Assembly (NCBI GenBank): GCA_963715405.1
Contig: OY970239.1
Coordinates: forward strand, 682,001-746,000
Source of the DNA: JALZKA01 sp963715405
GTDB lineage: Bacteria > Actinomycetota > Thermoleophilia > Solirubrobacterales > 70-9
DNA length: 64,000 nt
Reading direction: 5' to 3'
Under the pieces are notes generated by a model. The model did no database searches. It had not been told where the DNA came from and saw only the letters and a list, made by a program, of their open reading frames with translations. Shown piece by piece: positions 16,856-25,115 of the stretch. The position numbers and the translations under genes are program-made. The stretch's first letter is position 1; each line of letters begins with the position of its first letter.

Positions 16856-17361
16856 GAGTTCTCCTTCGGGTCGATCGCGTCGGCCTGAGCCTCTGCCTTA
16901 CGCGCTTCTTGTTCGAGTTGGGTGGCGTCGGCGGCGGCACGGCGCTCGGCCGCTTCGGCGTCGTCGGCCTCGCGCTCAGCGACGTCCTGCTCGTTCTCGC
17001 GCTGGGCCTCTGCCGTCTTGATCTGGCCCTGAGCGTCTTGCTCGGCCTGGCCTTGGGCCTGCTCTCGCTCTCTTTCGGCGGCGGCTTCGGCACGCTGCTC
17101 CTCGACCTCGGCGCGAAGCTCCTCCGCCTCGATCTTCGTCTCGACCCGCTCACGCTCAACTTCAGCTTCTTGTTCGAGTTGCGATGCCTCGGCTCGGGCC
17201 TCTGCGGCTTCGCGGCCGGCCTCGCCCTGCGCCTGCTGAAGGCGACCCTCGCGGGCGAGATCATCGTTGCCCGACGCCTCGCCTGCCAGCTCCTTCGCCT
17301 TGCCGACGATCTTGCCGGCGATTCCGCCGGTAGTTCGCTCGGTCGTTTCTGGATCAGTCAT
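16852..17361 (-). CDS. CsbD-like domain fused to a coiled coil
   Basis: Protein of 169 residues. Residues about 10-45 (GGIAGKIVGKAKELAGEASG then NDDLAREGRLQQ) match the CsbD/YjbJ stress-protein pattern (GKxKexxGxxxgxxxLxxeGxxqq). The rest, to residue 165, is an Ala/Glu/Gln/Arg-rich coiled coil. A clear Shine-Dalgarno (aaaggaaat) precedes ATG 17361. It overlaps the coiled-coil gene at 16250 by four bases. Fusion of a CsbD motif to a long coiled coil is unusual, as CsbD proteins are usually 60-75 residues, like the one at 20056. General stress control is plausible from the family. Confidence 0.8.
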   Translation of the reverse strand: MTDPETTERTTGGIAGKIVGKAKELAGEASGNDDLAREGRLQQAQGEAGREAAEARAEASQLEQEAEVERERVETKIEAEELRAEVEEQRAEAAAEREREQAQGQAEQDAQGQIKTAEAQRENEQDVAEREADDAEAAERRAAADATQLEQEARKAEAQADAIDPKENS

Positions 17362-17518
17362 TCGATTTCCTTTCGGTGTGAAGTAAATGGCGGCGACCTC
17401 CTTGGGTGAAGATCCGCCCGCTCGCGTGGGATCGGCTGCCGCGCCGAGGCTCGCCTGCCGTCAGCCCTCAGCGCGCGGGATCACACACCCTGATACCCGC
17501 TAGGGCGCTCCTCAAGCG

Positions 17519-17938
17519 CTAGAACGCGCGGATCAGCAGATTCAAGAGCACGGTCAGGATCACCGAGAAGAGCAGCGAGGTGATGAGGCACCCCGGCATG
17601 AAGCTCACCTGCATGCCGCTGCCACCGAGCCCACCGCCGCCCAGGCCGTACGCCGAGCCCTGCTGGGCGGGCGAGGCCTCGCCGAGCTGGCGCTCGCGGA
17701 TCTTTCGGACCGCGAACACGATCACAAGCGCGCAGAGGACGGAGAGGAGGATCCCCGGCCCGGCCTCGCTGTCGAAGAGGTAGTAGGTGATGAGGCCCGC
17801 GATCAGCGAGCCGGCGACGCCCACCAGCATCGTCTGGAAGAGGCTCATCGGGTCGCGGCCAGGGAGCCCGAGCCGGGCGAGGGCGCCGACAACGAGCCCG
17901 GTGCCCGCCAGCGCGAGTATGTAGAGGATGATGTCCAT
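17519..17938 (-). CDS. GlsB/YeaQ-type (transglycosylase-associated) small membrane protein with C-terminal extension
   Basis: Protein of 139 residues. The first 75 (ILYILALAGTGLVVGALARL, GLPGRDPMSLFQTMLVGVAGS, LIAGLITYYLF) match the GlsB/YeaQ/YmgE family of three-helix stress-induced membrane proteins. It then carries a charged loop (RKIRERQLGE), a Gly-rich stretch and a further hydrophobic helix (ITSLLFSVILTVLLNLLI) not found in the usual 80-90 residue members. Its ATG shares one base with the stop of the tandem AAA gene (TGATG at 17936-17940), so the two are coupled. It may anchor or be served by the AAA protein. Function is not established. Confidence 0.75.
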   Translation of the reverse strand: MDIILYILALAGTGLVVGALARLGLPGRDPMSLFQTMLVGVAGSLIAGLITYYLFDSEAGPGILLSVLCALVIVFAVRKIRERQLGEASPAQQGSAYGLGGGGLGGSGMQVSFMPGCLITSLLFSVILTVLLNLLIRAF

Positions 17939-19923
17939 CAGAAGGCAGGTGCGGGCTGGCGCGCAGAGTCGGGGCGAAGTCGCGTGATCGCCTCGCGGAA
18001 GTCGTCCTCGGTTACGGCCGGAGACCCCTCGGAATCCTCTCGCGCCATCGCGACGAGCGCGGCCTCTTGGCAGAGACCCTTGAGGTCGGCGGGCGAGAAT
18101 CCCTCGGTCTCGGCTGCGAGCGCGGCCATGTCGACGCACACGGTCGGCATGCGCGCGGCGTGAAGCTCGAGGATCGCGAGGCGCCCGGCTTCGTCCGGGA
18201 GGCCGAGCACGATCGTCCTCGATAGACGCCCGCCTCGGAGCAGTGCGGGGTCGAGCTGGTCGGGGCGATTCGTCGCTCCGATGACGAAAACACCGTGCTG
18301 GCCCGAGACGCCGTCGATCTCGGCGAGAAGCTGGTTCACCTGGCCGTCGTTGACCTCGACTTCGCCGCGACGGCCGGCCACCGCATCGATCTCGTCGATG
18401 AAGACGATCGAGGGCCGGTTGTCGCGCGCGCGGTCGAACAGGCGGCGGATGTTCCCTTCGGATTCCCCCACCCATTTCGACATCACGTCCGCGCCCGAGA
18501 TCGGATAGAAGGAGCACCGGGCCTGGGCCGCGAGCACCTTCGCAACCGACGTCTTGCCGGTGCCGGGCGGGCCAGCGAGAAGGAGGCCCGTCGGCGGATC
18601 CACTCCAAAGCGCCGTGCGGCCTCGGGATCTTCGATCACGGACTGGAGCTGCTGTAGCTGGCGTTTCAGGGTCGGTGGGAGGATCAGTGAGTCCCAGGTC
18701 CAGTGCTCGATCATGGGCCGGTCCTGGCCGCCGTGGCGCTCGATCGCATCGAGGAGAAGCTGCGTGTCAACGCTCACCTCATCGCCCGTTTGCGTTGCCC
18801 GCCGGAACGCTTCCAGGGCCGCCGTATCGACGATCTTCGAGATCACCGCCGGGGTCATCCCTTCGGTCCGGATGACCAAGTCGTCGAGGTTGAGCCCGGG
18901 GGCGGTGGGGCGCTCTTGGAGCTCGACCTCGAAGATCGCGCGGCGAGCGTCTGCATCCGGAAGGTCGATCCTGATGTGGCGGTCAAAGCGCCCCGGCCGG
19001 ATCACCGCCGGATCGAGGTGCTCGATGCTGTTCGTCGCTGCCATGACGAGCAGGCGGCGCTCCCCGCGGATCGCCTCGAGGGAGGTCAGAAGCTGGTTGA
19101 CGGTCTTTCTCGCCTCCTGGTCGGGCGAGCCGGAACGCCGCTGGGCGACGGAATCGAACTCATCGAAGAAAAGCAGGCACGGCAGGTTCTGAAGCGCCGT
19201 TTGAAAGGCCTTCTCGATGTTCTGGGCCGAGCCTCCCTGGAGTGACGAGACCAGGTCGCCCGTCGAGACGTGCATCAGGCTGAGGCCGTATTCACCCGCC
19301 GTCGCTCTGGCCACAAACGTCTTGCCGACGCCGGGCGGGCCGTGGAGGAGGACGCCGTTCCATTCGATGCCGTAGCGCTCCGCATCGTCAGGATGCTCGA
19401 GCACGAGCCCGATCGTGTCCCGCAACTCCTGCTTGAGCTTCTCCATTCCCCCGACGTCGGCAAAGGTCGCGAGGTCGCCAGGGTGCTCGATTTCGAAGTT
19501 GCCGCCTCCTCCCATACCTCCCATGGAGCCGAAGAGCTGGCTCAGAGGGCTCTGAGGGGGAGCGGTCGCAGGTTGCCTGCGCGGCGCATTCCGGCGTTCG
19601 GCGGCGGTGGCTGGTGCGGCCTCTTCCTCGGTGGCTGGGGGTTCGGGCTCGAGGTCTGACACGTCGACCCAGCGCCCGGTCCGCTCGTCGAACACGAGCG
19701 ATCGCGTCCACCCACCCGACCCGCTCAGAAGCTGATCGAAGAGGCCGCCAAACGGCAGTCCGGCGAACGGCGACACGCCCGAGGCGTCACCGCCGCCGGC
19801 GCGGCGGGCTTCTTCTTCGAGGCGGCGCCGCTCTTCTGCGTCGCGCTTCTGGCGCTGAGTCGAGCGCGCGAAGCTCACGGCAAGGAGGAGCAGGACCACG
19901 CCAAGGACGATGAACGTGACCAT
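17938..19923 (-). CDS. membrane-anchored tandem AAA+ ATPase (Cdc48/FtsH-AAA-like, no protease)
   Basis: Protein of 661 residues. It has one N-terminal membrane helix (TFIVLGVVLLLLAVSFA), a charged linker and a disordered Pro/Ala stretch. The first AAA domain has Walker A GPPGVGKT near 195-202 and Walker B LLFFDEFDS. The second has Walker A GPPGTGKT near 460 and Walker B IVFIDEIDAVAGRRGE, with arginine-finger regions (IRPGRFDRH and LLRGGRLSR). The second-domain motif DIxxLxxEAALVA near the C-terminus is also typical. No zinc protease motif HExxH is present, so it is not FtsH. It resembles membrane-bound p97-like AAA proteins of actinobacteria. It is followed by the GlsB-like gene, overlapping by one base. 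Likely a protein remodeller at the membrane. Confidence 0.88.
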   Translation of the reverse strand: MVTFIVLGVVLLLLAVSFARSTQRQKRDAEERRRLEEEARRAGGGDASGVSPFAGLPFGGLFDQLLSGSGGWTRSLVFDERTGRWVDVSDLEPEPPATEEEAAPATAAERRNAPRRQPATAPPQSPLSQLFGSMGGMGGGGNFEIEHPGDLATFADVGGMEKLKQELRDTIGLVLEHPDDAERYGIEWNGVLLHGPPGVGKTFVARATAGEYGLSLMHVSTGDLVSSLQGGSAQNIEKAFQTALQNLPCLLFFDEFDSVAQRRSGSPDQEARKTVNQLLTSLEAIRGERRLLVMAATNSIEHLDPAVIRPGRFDRHIRIDLPDADARRAIFEVELQERPTAPGLNLDDLVIRTEGMTPAVISKIVDTAALEAFRRATQTGDEVSVDTQLLLDAIERHGGQDRPMIEHWTWDSLILPPTLKRQLQQLQSVIEDPEAARRFGVDPPTGLLLAGPPGTGKTSVAKVLAAQARCSFYPISGADVMSKWVGESEGNIRRLFDRARDNRPSIVFIDEIDAVAGRRGEVEVNDGQVNQLLAEIDGVSGQHGVFVIGATNRPDQLDPALLRGGRLSRTIVLGLPDEAGRLAILELHAARMPTVCVDMAALAAETEGFSPADLKGLCQEAALVAMAREDSEGSPAVTEDDFREAITRLRPDSARQPAPAF

Positions 19924-20003
19924 GGCAGGCCCCTTACCCGCGCCGAGGCGCTCGAATCGGCTCGGAGAGCAAAAACGCAGCCCAGATGGTCCGCGGGCAA
20001 AAA

Positions 20004-20030
20004 GAAGGCCCGGCGCTTGGCCGGGCCTTC
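20004..20030 (-). terminator. intrinsic terminator of the CsbD gene
   Basis: Perfect 11-base stem (20004-20014 with 20020-20030), five-base loop gcttg. On the minus strand it is followed by TTTTT, so it is a textbook rho-independent terminator placed 26 bases past the CsbD stop. Confidence 0.85.
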
Positions 20031-20055
20031 AAGTTCTCCCTAGCTTGCGTTCGCG

Positions 20056-20244
20056 CTAGGTGCGGCGTTCGAGGTCTGCGACCTCGTCTGCCTTCTGGTC
20101 GGCCTTCGCCTCGGCGTGGTCGAGCTCTTCCTTCTTCTCGCCCTTGCGCTCCTCGTCGAGGCCCTCTCTGCGGGTCTCCGAATCGCCGGTGACGTCGCCG
20201 ATGGCTTGCTTTGCCTTACCTGTGATCTTGTCTGTAATTCCCAT
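20056..20244 (-). CDS. CsbD family stress protein
   Basis: Protein of 62 residues from ATG 20244: MGITDKITGKAKQAIGDVTG then a highly charged tail (EERKGEKKEELDHAEAKADQK). It fits the short CsbD/YjbJ family, which is strongly induced by general stress in other bacteria; its biochemical function is unknown. A strong terminator follows at 20004-20030. It lies upstream of, and on the same strand as, the AAA/GlsB/CsbD-coiled-coil block, which together look like a stress-related neighbourhood. Confidence 0.85.
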   Translation of the reverse strand: MGITDKITGKAKQAIGDVTGDSETRREGLDEERKGEKKEELDHAEAKADQKADEVADLERRT

Positions 20245-20302
20245 GCGTGGGTGATACCCGCGCCTCCCGGGATTAACCGGATTGGGACGTACCATCCGTT
20301 AC

Positions 20303-21758
20303 ATGCCCCGCACGATCCCCGCTCTTCTCATCTGCGCCTGCCTGGCGGGTTCGGGATGCGGTGGCGGCGACTCCTCCGGCGCCGAGGGCGGCGGGCCCTG
20401 AGCCCGATGCCGAGCCGCTCGGCGAGCCTGAGTTCGGCTCGATCGCAATCTCGGATCTGGGCCCGTGCAAGAGCCAGCCTGGGCGCCCCGACTACCGCTG
20501 CGGCTCGATCGAGGTGCCCTTCGAGCGCTCGGATCCCACCTACGGCACGACCGAGATCGGCTTTGCGGTCCTGCCCCACTCGGGCAAGGGGCCGTCTGAG
20601 GGCGCGATCTTCGCAGTCGAAGGCGGCCCGGGCTATCCCTCGACCGGCACGGCCCAGGCCTTCCGGAAGCTCTTCGGCAACGAGCTATTGGCGAAGCGCG
20701 ACCTCGTCCTGGTCGACCAGCGCGGCCAGGGCGTCTCCGAGCAGTACGACTGCCCCGACCTCCAGCGCGGCCTCGGCCCCGAGAGCGTGACGCTCGCGAG
20801 CTGCGCGGAGCGCCTCGGCGAGCGCTTCGTCTCCTACCGTACCTCCGCCGCGGCCGACGACATCGACTGGGTGCGCCGGGCGCTTGGCTATGAGGAGATC
20901 GCCCTCTACGGCGACTCCTACGGCACCTTCCTCGGCCAGTCCTACGCCTACCGCCATCCGGAGACGCTCGAGGCCCTGGTCCTCGACTCCGCCTACCCAG
21001 CCTTCGGCGAGGACCCGTGGTACCCGAGCCTGCCCCGCACCGGTATCCGCTCGCTCGAGACGGCGTGCGATCGCTCCGCGCGCTGCGCGGGCGACGCGGG
21101 CGAGCGTCTGGAGCGCGCCGTCAAGATCCTGCGGCGCTCCGGCCGCGGGACCGGCGCCCTCATCACGGCCCTGATCGATGCCGCCTACGGGCCGCCTGCG
21201 AGCTACCTCGCGATCGACGAGGCGCTTCGAAGCCTCATCGCCGGGCGCGGGGGGCCATACCGCAACCTGATCCGCTCCGGCCGTCCCGGCGCGGGCGACC
21301 CCATTGACTACAGCCGCGCGGGCGAGCTCGTGGTCGGGTGCAACGACTATCCGATGATCTGGGACAAAGAAGCGGATGAGTCCGAGCGGCGCGCCCAGCT
21401 CGAAGAGGCGATCCGCACCTACCCGAAGGCCGAGGGATTCGAGCCGTTCAGGGCCCGCGAGATCGCCTACGCCGACGGCACGAGCTACCTCGAATGCCTC
21501 ACCTGGCCCAAGCCGACAGACGTCTACGAGCCGGCGGTCGATCCCGAGACGCAGGAGCCGACCGATGCACCGGTCCTCGTCGTCTCGGGCGAATTCGACG
21601 ACGTCACGACCCCGCTTGAGGGCAAGACCGTCGCTGGGTTCTTCCCGAACGGACGGCAATTCGTGGCGCGTAACGCCGGACACGTCGACGCCCTCTACTA
21701 CGCCGATGGCGACGCAGCGCGAAAGATCCGCGCGTTCCTCTCGCGCGAGCTGGGCTGA
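20303..21758 (+). pseudogene. secreted alpha/beta-hydrolase lipoprotein (TAP-like), frameshifted near 20395
   Basis: An ATG at 20303 opens MPRTIPALLICACLAGSGCGG, a lipoprotein-type leader ending in a Cys, but the frame stops at TGA 20399-20401. The next frame carries the whole enzyme from PEPDAEPLGEPEFGS to a stop at 21758. One extra base in the GC-rich run about 20385-20400 explains it. The enzyme has oxyanion-region VEGGPGYPS, DQRGQGVSEQ, nucleophile elbow YGDSYGTFLGQSYA, a TAP-like C-terminal region with APVLVVSGEFDDVT (catalytic Asp) and RNAGHVDAL (catalytic His). It resembles the tripeptidyl-aminopeptidase/proline-iminopeptidase-like family SCO7095/TAP. It would act outside the membrane on peptides or esters. 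If the indel is an error, the gene is intact. Confidence 0.7.
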
Positions 21759-21796
21759 TCGGCGCGCGGTTCGGGCCGGAGGGTTACCTTGACGCA

Positions 21797-22939
21797 ATGA
21801 CGAGCAGGGGAGCCAAGGCGACGGTCGCGACAGCGCTCGCGCTCGCCCTGGGTGGCCTTGGCGCGGAGGCCGCCCGCGGCGACGTCAGCTGGCTTTGCAA
21901 GCCCGGCCAGGATCCGAACCCGTGCAAGGGAAGCCTCGAGACAACCGTGGTCACGCCGCAGGGACAGGCGAGGGTCGTCAAGCCGCGGAACGCGAAGAAG
22001 CCGAAGGTGGACTGCTTTTACGTCTATCCGACCGTCTCGGAGCAGCCCTCGATCAACTCCGACAAGACCGTAGAGCCCGCCCAGACCGCGATCGCCGAGT
22101 ACCAGGCCTCTCGCTTTTCGAGCCGCTGCCGCGTCTTCGCGCCGATGTACAGGCAGGTGACGATCGCCGGCCTCCAGACGCCTCAGGCCCAGCAGGCGGA
22201 GGCGCTCCGGCTCGCATACTCGGACGTGCTCGAAGCCTGGAAGGAGTACCTCCGCCGCCACAACCGCGGGCGCGGCTTCGTCCTCATCGGCCACTCACAG
22301 GGGACGCGCATGCTTCGCAATCTCCTTCGGACCGAGATCGACCCGCGCAAGGGCGTCCGCGAGCACATGGTCTCGGCGATTCTTCTCGGCGGAAACGTCA
22401 CCGTGAGGAAGGACGAGCTCGCAGGGGGCGACTTCGCAAATTCTCCAGGCTGCTCGCGCCAGGGTGAGACCGGCTGCGTGATCGCGTTCTCCACCTTCAA
22501 CGAGACGCCGCCCGACAACTCACGCTACGGGCGGGTCGGCGGCGGGGACGCGGGCAACCCGTTCGGCTTTCCGCAGGGACCGGAGTACGAGGTGCTCTGC
22601 ACCAACCCCGCCTCGCTCGCGCGGAATGCCGATCGCCCCCTCCGGACCTTCATCCGCTCCCAGCCACCGCCCGGCGTGATCGGCCTGCTCGTCCTTCAGA
22701 CCTACGGCGGCCCGCCGCCGAGCGCCGAGACGCCGTGGCTTCAGCCCCAGGACCACTACAGGGGGCGCTGCGTCGAGGACAACGGGGCGAACGTCCTCTT
22801 CATCTCGCCGGTCGCGGGCGCGAGGACGCTCAACCCGGCGCCCGAGCCCGGCTGGGGGCTACACATCACCGACGTGAACATCGGTCTCGGGAACATCCTT
22901 CGCGTTCTCAAGACCCAGATCGGGGCCTACTCCCGTTAG
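21797..22939 (+). CDS. DUF3089 family secreted alpha/beta-hydrolase
   Basis: Protein of 380 residues with a signal peptide (ATVATALALALGGLGAEAARG). It contains WLCKPG and CFYVYPTVSEQPSIN, followed by RVFAPMYRQVT, the family markers of DUF3089. The nucleophile elbow is FVLIGHSQGTRML (GHSQG), a lipase-type serine motif. The Cys-rich middle includes CSRQGETGC, and the C-terminal GWGLHITDVNIGLGNIL contains the likely catalytic His. It begins 38 bases after the TAP-like hydrolase on the same strand, so both extracellular hydrolases probably form one unit. The substrate is unknown; esterase or lipase activity is expected from the fold. Confidence 0.8.
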   Translation: MTSRGAKATVATALALALGGLGAEAARGDVSWLCKPGQDPNPCKGSLETTVVTPQGQARVVKPRNAKKPKVDCFYVYPTVSEQPSINSDKTVEPAQTAIAEYQASRFSSRCRVFAPMYRQVTIAGLQTPQAQQAEALRLAYSDVLEAWKEYLRRHNRGRGFVLIGHSQGTRMLRNLLRTEIDPRKGVREHMVSAILLGGNVTVRKDELAGGDFANSPGCSRQGETGCVIAFSTFNETPPDNSRYGRVGGGDAGNPFGFPQGPEYEVLCTNPASLARNADRPLRTFIRSQPPPGVIGLLVLQTYGGPPPSAETPWLQPQDHYRGRCVEDNGANVLFISPVAGARTLNPAPEPGWGLHITDVNIGLGNILRVLKTQIGAYSR

Positions 22940-22987
22940 GTGTCCGGGCGCCGGGGTAAGAGCCTGGCATGAGGGGACGGTCAAGCC

Positions 22988-24004
22988 GTGGCTGAGGGGA
23001 AGCTCCCGGGCGCCGCAGAGGAGCGCGCGCCGGACAGCCCGGCCGAGCTCTCGAAGGCCTCCTGGAAGGAGACGCTCAAGCGAACCGTCAAGGAGTTTCA
23101 GGACGACGGGCTGACCGATTGGGCGGCGGCGCTCACCTACTACGGAGTCCTCGCGCTCTTCCCCGCCCTGATCGCCCTTGTCTCGCTCATCGGCCTGGCG
23201 GGCGCTTCGGCGTCGGACCCGCTGCTCGACAACCTGACCGAGCTTGCTCCCGGCCCCGCTCAGGAGATCGCGACAAACGCGATCCAGACGATCTCCGAGA
23301 ATCAGAGGAGCGCCGGCCTTGCCCTGATCTTGGGCCTCCTCGGCGCGATCTACTCGGCGTCGGGTTACGTGGGCGCCTTCGGCCGGGCGTCGAACGCGAT
23401 CTGGGAAGTCGAAGAGGGCCGGCCCTTCTGGAAGCTCAAGCCGTGGCAGTTCCTGATCACCACCGCGATGCTCATCATGCTCTCGCTCTGCGCTTTCGCG
23501 GTTTTCGTCACGGGGCCGATCGCGGAGGCAGTCGGCGACGTGATCGGCGTGGGCGACGAGGCGCTCATGGTCTGGGAGATCGCGAAGTGGCCAGTGATCG
23601 CTTTCATCGTCTCGATGCTGTTCGCCTTCCTCTACTGGTCGGCGCCGAACGTCGTGCAGCCCAAGTTCCGCTGGATCACACCCGGCGGCATCCTCGCCGT
23701 CGTCCTTTGGCTCGCCGCGTCGGGCCTGTTTGCGTTCTACGTAGCCGCGTTTTCGTCATACAACGCCACCTACGGCGCGCTCGCGGGCGTGATCGTGTTC
23801 CTCGTCTGGCTCTGGATCACGAACATCGCGATGCTCCTCGGCGCTGAGCTGAACGCCGAGGTTGAGCGGGGCCGCGAGCTGGAAGCCGGAATTCCGATAA
23901 AGGAGACGATCGCGCTGCCACCGCGCGAAGCTCCCGACGACGACGACGAGTCAGAGGCGGATCGGCGAGACGAGCCGTCTACTCCAGGCCCAGGTCGGAA
24001 TTGA
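22988..24004 (+). CDS. YihY/BrkB family membrane protein
   Basis: Protein of 338 residues with six membrane segments. Its landmarks are LTDWAAALTYYGVLALFPALIALVSL near residues 38-62, the GYVGAFGRASNAIWEVEEGRPFWK loop, and the strongly conserved LRW.. YWSAPNVVQPKFRWITPGG stretch. Next comes YVAAFSSYNATYGALAGVIVFLVWLWITN, then LLGAELNAEVERGRELE near the end. These are the hallmarks of YihY/BrkB proteins, once misassigned as RNase BN. The role is unclear; envelope integrity or transport has been suggested for the family. The GTG start at 22988 is used. The 3' end overlaps the convergent lipoprotein gene by 26 bases. Confidence 0.88.
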   Translation: MAEGKLPGAAEERAPDSPAELSKASWKETLKRTVKEFQDDGLTDWAAALTYYGVLALFPALIALVSLIGLAGASASDPLLDNLTELAPGPAQEIATNAIQTISENQRSAGLALILGLLGAIYSASGYVGAFGRASNAIWEVEEGRPFWKLKPWQFLITTAMLIMLSLCAFAVFVTGPIAEAVGDVIGVGDEALMVWEIAKWPVIAFIVSMLFAFLYWSAPNVVQPKFRWITPGGILAVVLWLAASGLFAFYVAAFSSYNATYGALAGVIVFLVWLWITNIAMLLGAELNAEVERGRELEAGIPIKETIALPPREAPDDDDESEADRRDEPSTPGPGRN

Positions 24005-24434
24005 TCTGCTCGATCGCCTGGTCGATCTCCTTTTCGATCTTGCGCGCCTCTGAGCCCAGGTTCGAGAACGCAATCCCGTTTTCAGACTCGACGTCTTCGC
24101 GGAAGCCGGCGAGCAACTCGCCCAGGTCCTTGTATGCGGCAACGAGGTCTGCGTGTCCTTCCTCGGCGTCAGCTGGGACGTCGACCTCCTTCAGCTCCTC
24201 GACGGCACTCTCCGCTTCGTTCTGCGCGGCTTCGAGGCCGGAGAGCACTTCGTTCCTCGAGGCGTTGACATCCGTGCTTACCGCGTTCTCGGCTTTGAGC
24301 ACATCAGCCTGGACCTCGTTCACCGTCTCGACGTAGCTGTCGGTAGAGCTGCAGCCCGCAAGGACGGCCGATGCGGCGATGCAGGTGAGTGTTAGGCGTC
24401 GGGCTTTCAAGATGGAGGGGTCGGAACGCGGCAT
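23979..24434 (-). CDS. small coiled-coil lipoprotein
   Basis: Protein of 151 residues with a lipobox (TCIAASAVLAGCSSTDS, Cys about 26). The mature part is a continuous amphipathic helix (VNEVQADVLKAENAVSTDVN through LEAAQNEAESAVEELKEVD, then EIDQAIEQINSDLGLE), so it is probably a membrane-anchored coiled coil exposed outside the membrane. It overlaps the tail of the convergent YihY gene by 26 bases and diverges from the peroxidase lipoprotein gene with a 60-base gap. No function can be assigned. Confidence 0.75.
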   Translation of the reverse strand: MPRSDPSILKARRLTLTCIAASAVLAGCSSTDSYVETVNEVQADVLKAENAVSTDVNASRNEVLSGLEAAQNEAESAVEELKEVDVPADAEEGHADLVAAYKDLGELLAGFREDVESENGIAFSNLGSEARKIEKEIDQAIEQINSDLGLE

Positions 24435-24494
24435 ATTAGGGTGCGCTCTTCGCGCGGTGAACCATCGCGGTGGCGCAGTCGTAGTCTCAGATGG

Positions 24495-25112
24495 ATGCAC
24501 GTGCCTCGTCCCATCGTTGCGCCGGTGATCGCAATCGTCGCGCTGGGCCTCGCCTCCTGCGGCGACGAGGGCACGGGCGAGACCGAACCCTCGGGGAGCG
24601 CCACCGGGGAGCAGGCGGAGCGTGGCGCGGCGGTTGATGCCCCGGGAGCAAGTGTGCTCGAAGGCTCTCTCCCTCTCCTCAACGGTTCCGAGCAGGACCT
24701 CGCCGACTTTGAGGGCGACGTCGTCCTCGTCGTCAACACGGCGTCCGAGTGCGGCTACACATCGCAGTTCGAGGGCCTCCAGGAGCTCTACGAGAAGCGC
24801 CGCGCGGACGGCTTCACAGTGCTCGGCTTTCCAGCCGACGACGTCGCCGGCCAGGAGCCTCGCGACGACGGTGAGATCGCCGAGTTCTGCGAGGCCAACT
24901 TCGGCGTCGAGTTTCCAATGTTCGCCAAGTCCGACGTGCTCGGCGAATCGGCGAACCCGCTGTTCCAGCGCCTCGCAGAGGCGTCGGGCGAACCCACCTG
25001 GAACTTCAACAAGTACCTCCTGGACCGCAACGGCCGTGTGGTCGAGCACTACACGCAGGGGACGGGCCCCGAGGACCCCGAGCTCATCGCGCGGATCGAC
25101 GAGCTGCTCTAA
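24495..25112 (+). CDS. glutathione peroxidase-like lipoprotein with altered active site
   Basis: Protein of 205 residues from ATG 24495. It has a lipobox (AIVALGLASCGDEG), an acidic linker of about 40 residues, and then a Gpx fold: VVLVVNTASECGYTSQFEGL carries the peroxidatic Cys, and a WNFNKYLLDRNG block carries Trp and Asn of the catalytic tetrad. The usual FPCNQFGxQEP motif reads FPADDVAGQEP, so the conserved Asn-Gln pair is Asp-Asp and the Gln of the tetrad is missing. Anchored outside the membrane, it could reduce lipid or cell-surface peroxides, with thioredoxin-like partners rather than glutathione. Confidence 0.8.
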   Translation: MHVPRPIVAPVIAIVALGLASCGDEGTGETEPSGSATGEQAERGAAVDAPGASVLEGSLPLLNGSEQDLADFEGDVVLVVNTASECGYTSQFEGLQELYEKRRADGFTVLGFPADDVAGQEPRDDGEIAEFCEANFGVEFPMFAKSDVLGESANPLFQRLAEASGEPTWNFNKYLLDRNGRVVEHYTQGTGPEDPELIARIDELL

Positions 25113-25115
25113 CGG

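Noticed and set aside
16160..16888. Leu-rich 242-residue plus-strand ORF that could pass for a membrane protein
   Set aside because: It is the exact complement of the Lys/Glu/Ala-rich coiled-coil gene; such shadows look hydrophobic by composition. The minus frame has a start overlapping the CsbD gene by ATGA.
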